From Elusimicrobia bacterium CG08_land_8_20_14_0_20_59_10 (GTDB taxonomy: Bacteria; Elusimicrobiota; Elusimicrobia; Elusimicrobiales; UBA9959), in the NCBI GenBank assembly GCA_002779045.1, contig PEXO01000347.1:1-7249 (forward strand): a stretch of DNA of 7,249 bases, read 5' to 3'. Below the pieces are notes generated by a model. It had not been told where the DNA came from and searched no databases. It worked only from the letters and a program-made list of their open reading frames with translations. Shown in pieces: positions 5,690 through 7,249 of the stretch; positions within the stretch are counted from its first letter, which is position 1; the number at the start of each line of letters is the position of its first letter. A program made the translations under genes and the position numbers.

Positions 5690-6283
5690 ATGAAAAAGAT
5701 CACAAAACTAGTATTAGCGTTCATATTTACGGCGTTTTCCCTGCAGACCGCGTCCGCGGCACGCAGTTCTATGGCTAACAACAACTCGGCCGGGCTGGGT
5801 TTCGATATTATAGGATCATACTACATGCCGACCGACTCGCGCTTCCAAGGCATCGGCACCGGCATAGCCCTGAACATCAAGCTGGACGAAGGCTTTACAA
5901 TGGGCTACCGGACGGAAGAAATGAACGTGCGCGGCGAAGACGGCATAGTGGCCACCACCAACTCCGTTGTGCATCTACAGGGCATAACTGCGTACTTCCG
6001 CACGCTGGACACGGAAAGCCTTGCGATAGACTTCGGTATGTGGCTCGGAGCCGCCACCACCAGCAATCTGACCTATTCCGGCGGCATGACCAGCCCCTTC
6101 CTTGAACCGCTGGGCAGGATAACCTACACTTCGGCCGGGAAACTGGAAACGCATGTCGTGGTAGGGGTGGGTTACAGGTTCATACGGAGATTTAATACCC
6201 GTACCCCGTTCGGCGCCGGCTACGACCAGATGAAGAATTTCGACGGTCTTGATATTAACTTCGGGGTCGGAGTAATGTTCTAA
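5690..6283 (+). CDS. Outer-membrane beta-barrel-like protein
   Basis: The 197-residue precursor has a classic signal peptide (MKKITKLVLAFIFTAFSLQTASA, cleavage after residue 23), giving a mature protein of about 174 residues. The mature part shows alternating polar and hydrophobic strands with aromatic girdle residues, for example GLGFDIIGSYYMP, GTGIALNIKLDEGFTMGYR, AIDFGMWLGAAT, THVVVGVGYRFIRRF and LDINFGVGVMF. It ends in a C-terminal phenylalanine, a feature of BAM-inserted barrels. The size suits an eight-stranded barrel like OmpA/OmpX-type porin-like proteins, but no specific family is recognised. It has its own strong promoter, an excellent Shine-Dalgarno sequence (GGAGGGG, 5679-5685) and an intrinsic terminator, so it forms a monocistronic unit. 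Its existence supports a diderm host. Confidence is high for export and moderate for barrel topology. Confidence 0.85.
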   Translation: MKKITKLVLAFIFTAFSLQTASAARSSMANNNSAGLGFDIIGSYYMPTDSRFQGIGTGIALNIKLDEGFTMGYRTEEMNVRGEDGIVATTNSVVHLQGITAYFRTLDTESLAIDFGMWLGAATTSNLTYSGGMTSPFLEPLGRITYTSAGKLETHVVVGVGYRFIRRFNTRTPFGAGYDQMKNFDGLDINFGVGVMF

Positions 6284-6308
6284 CACAACCGATTGCCACA
6301 GGACCGAG

Positions 6309-6339
6309 ACGGCCTGTTCCCGGCGGGACAGGCCGTTTT
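6309..6339 (+). terminator. Rho-independent terminator of the beta-barrel gene
   Basis: A perfect 9-bp stem ACGGCCTGT (6309-6317) and ACAGGCCGT (6328-6336) can be extended inward by CCC/GGG with one bulged base. It is followed at once by TTTT (6336-6339). It lies 25 bp after the stop codon at 6283. Confidence 0.85.
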
Positions 6340-6365
6340 CAGTAAAACCCCTTACACAATGCGCC

Positions 6366-6668
6366 ATGTTCAATAAGCACAAGCCCCGCCCGGGGCGGAT
6401 GACCCACGACTCCATAATGGAGGTGTATAAGTCCGACGGCAGGACGCTCGACTGGTCCGGCAAGCTGGTGGATTTTTCCACGGGCGGACTTTGTTTTCAG
6501 ACCGAGCACGAGCTCAAACAGGGCGAACACATAAAGGCGCGCATACGCATTTTCGGGGAAGGCATAATGGAAGTGTCGGGCAATATCGCCTGGACGCGGC
6601 TGGAAGGCGCCAAACGGGTATACGGCTTGAAATTCGACTCCATAACCAATCACGGAGAGCTGAGATAA
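6366..6668 (+). CDS. PilZ domain protein
   Basis: The 100-residue protein is made of a single PilZ domain, the usual receptor for cyclic di-GMP. The second signature, [D/N]xSxxG, is intact as DFSTGG (36-41), and the later strands ISGNIAWTRLE-like (68-80) and RVYGLKFDSI (84-93) match the fold. The first signature, an RxxxR a few residues before the barrel, is not clean: only R8-P-G-R11 (an RxxR) is seen. Cyclic di-GMP binding is therefore uncertain and should not be assumed. The gene has no Shine-Dalgarno sequence before its ATG at 6366 and no clear promoter. It follows the terminator at 6309-6339, so it probably has its own promoter in the 6340-6365 gap. Its stop codon overlaps the apparent start of the cupin gene. 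Confidence 0.85.
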   Translation: MFNKHKPRPGRMTHDSIMEVYKSDGRTLDWSGKLVDFSTGGLCFQTEHELKQGEHIKARIRIFGEGIMEVSGNIAWTRLEGAKRVYGLKFDSITNHGELR

Positions 6669-7153
6669 AAGACCTGACCGCGCAAGATCTGATACAAACC
6701 CTCCGCCTGCGCGCACACCCGGAGGGCGGCTTTTTCGCCGAAACCTACCGCGCCGCCGGAAAAACAACGGTGAACGGCGCCGGCCGCAGTTTCTCCACCG
6801 CCATCTATTTCCTGCTGCTGCAAGGGCAGAGGTCCCGCCTGCACCGGCTAAAGTCCGACGAGCTCCGGCATTTTTACGCTGGCGCCCCCCTGACCGTGGC
6901 GCAGCTGCTCCCCGGCGGCGGCGTGGAACGGACGATACTCGGGCCTGACCCGGCCGCGGGCCACAAATTCCAGCATGCGGCGCCGGCCGGCCGCTGGTTC
7001 GGCGCCTACCCGGAGCCGGGCGGAGAATTCTCGCTGGCTGGCTGCACCGTAGCCCCCGGCTTCGATTTCACGGACTTTGAACCGGCGGACCGTTTTGAAC
7101 TCCTGCGGCAGTTCCCGCAGGCTGAAGAACTGATAGAAACACTTACGGATTAA
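6665..7153 (+). CDS. DUF985 family cupin protein with ATA in place of the start codon
   Basis: The 162-residue protein matches the DUF985 cupin family along its length: HPEGGFFAETYR (18-29), TAIYFLL (45-51), SRLHRLKSDELRHFYAG (57-73), APAGRW (107-112) and GCTVAPGFDFTDFE (127-140). The fold is a small double-stranded beta-helix; H60 and H69 are candidate metal or ligand residues. The function is unknown for most members. No ATG, GTG or TTG occurs in frame between the conserved region and the overlapping PilZ gene. The best start is ATA at 6665, with GGAGAG (6654-6659) five bases upstream, giving the family-like N-terminus MKDLTAQDLIQTLRL. CTG codons at 6674 and 6689 are alternatives. The ATA overlaps the PilZ stop TAA as ATAA, the place where ATGA would be expected. 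The protein itself shows no internal stop or frameshift. Confidence 0.85.
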   Translation: MKDLTAQDLIQTLRLRAHPEGGFFAETYRAAGKTTVNGAGRSFSTAIYFLLLQGQRSRLHRLKSDELRHFYAGAPLTVAQLLPGGGVERTILGPDPAAGHKFQHAAPAGRWFGAYPEPGGEFSLAGCTVAPGFDFTDFEPADRFELLRQFPQAEELIETLTD

Positions 7154-7170
7154 AAAGGACAATACCTAAC

Positions 7171-7249
7171 ATGCGACAACATTGGAGAAAAAAAGAGACC
7201 CGCGGAGCTTCCGGCGGGCATGAAGCGATAGTTGAAGGCGTGATACAGC
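7171..7249 (+). CDS. N-terminus of a further gene, possibly IF-1-like
   Basis: Twenty-six codons are visible from ATG 7171 to the right edge (MRQHWRKKETRGASGGHEA, then IVEGVIQ). AAGGA (7156-7160) lies about ten bases upstream, acceptable for a ribosome binding site, and the gene follows the cupin stop by 17 bp, so it may be co-transcribed. The basic, Gly/Ser-containing start followed by IVEGVI recalls translation initiation factor IF-1, whose first strand is usually IEVEGxV. However, the stretch is too short and the N-terminal extension too unusual to be sure. Other small OB-fold or unrelated proteins are possible. Confidence 0.5.
   Translation, partial: MRQHWRKKETRGASGGHEAIVEGVIQ

Noticed and set aside
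5590..5778. 62-codon plus-strand frame between dtd and the beta-barrel gene
   Set aside because: It covers the promoter and the signal-peptide coding region in another frame and has no recognisable features.
6359..6376. Five-codon open frame (MRHVQ) overlapping the PilZ start
   Set aside because: It has no ribosome binding site and is short enough to arise by chance; no evidence of an upstream regulatory ORF.

Overview
This window is a gene-dense, high-GC stretch of a bacterial chromosome. It contains ten genes, two of them cut by the window edges. A signal peptide followed by an outer-membrane-type beta-barrel protein points to a diderm (Gram-negative) host. The long MutL/GlmL-type protein and the many short unassigned secreted proteins would fit a candidate-phylum-like lineage such as Elusimicrobiota. 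That placement is recall-based inference and is not shown by any marker gene here. No rRNA, tRNA, CRISPR array, insertion sequence or phage gene was seen.

Layout. (1) Positions 1-2811, minus strand: a three-gene operon. In transcription order these are a small unknown protein, a MutL/GlmL-family actin-fold ATPase (597 aa; the family is linked to maintenance of B12-dependent mutases), and an unknown protein with a lipoyl-like barrel segment that runs off the left edge. The first two genes overlap by 25 bp. The last two are separated by a gap holding four tandem GGTNACC heptads. (2) 2812-3035: a divergent intergenic region full of small hairpins. (3) 3036-3599, plus: a membrane-anchored, Ala/Pro-rich unknown protein. 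(4) 3602-4953, minus: a compact operon of a stand-alone Lrp/AsnC ligand-binding (RAM) domain protein, an unknown exported protein and an exported DUF192 protein whose C-terminus is built from a 36-bp tandem repeat. (5) 4954-5125: a divergent control region with a good promoter in each direction. (6) 5126-6339, plus: D-aminoacyl-tRNA deacylase (dtd), then an outer-membrane beta-barrel-like protein with its own near-consensus promoter and an intrinsic terminator. (7) 6366-7249, plus: a PilZ-domain protein, a DUF985 cupin that has no normal start codon, and the first 26 codons of a further gene that may be an IF-1-like protein.

How the genes work together. Only the MutL operon and the RAM/secreted/DUF192 operon look like functional units. 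The MutL protein would serve a cobalamin mutase that is not in this window. The rest is a mix of housekeeping (dtd), envelope (beta-barrel, DUF192, anchored protein) and signalling (PilZ) genes. I found no clear new defence or mobile system. The most unusual points are the ATGA-to-ATAA start/stop overlap of the cupin gene, the GGTNACC heptad array, the hairpin cluster upstream of the MutL operon, and the possible leaderless dtd mRNA.
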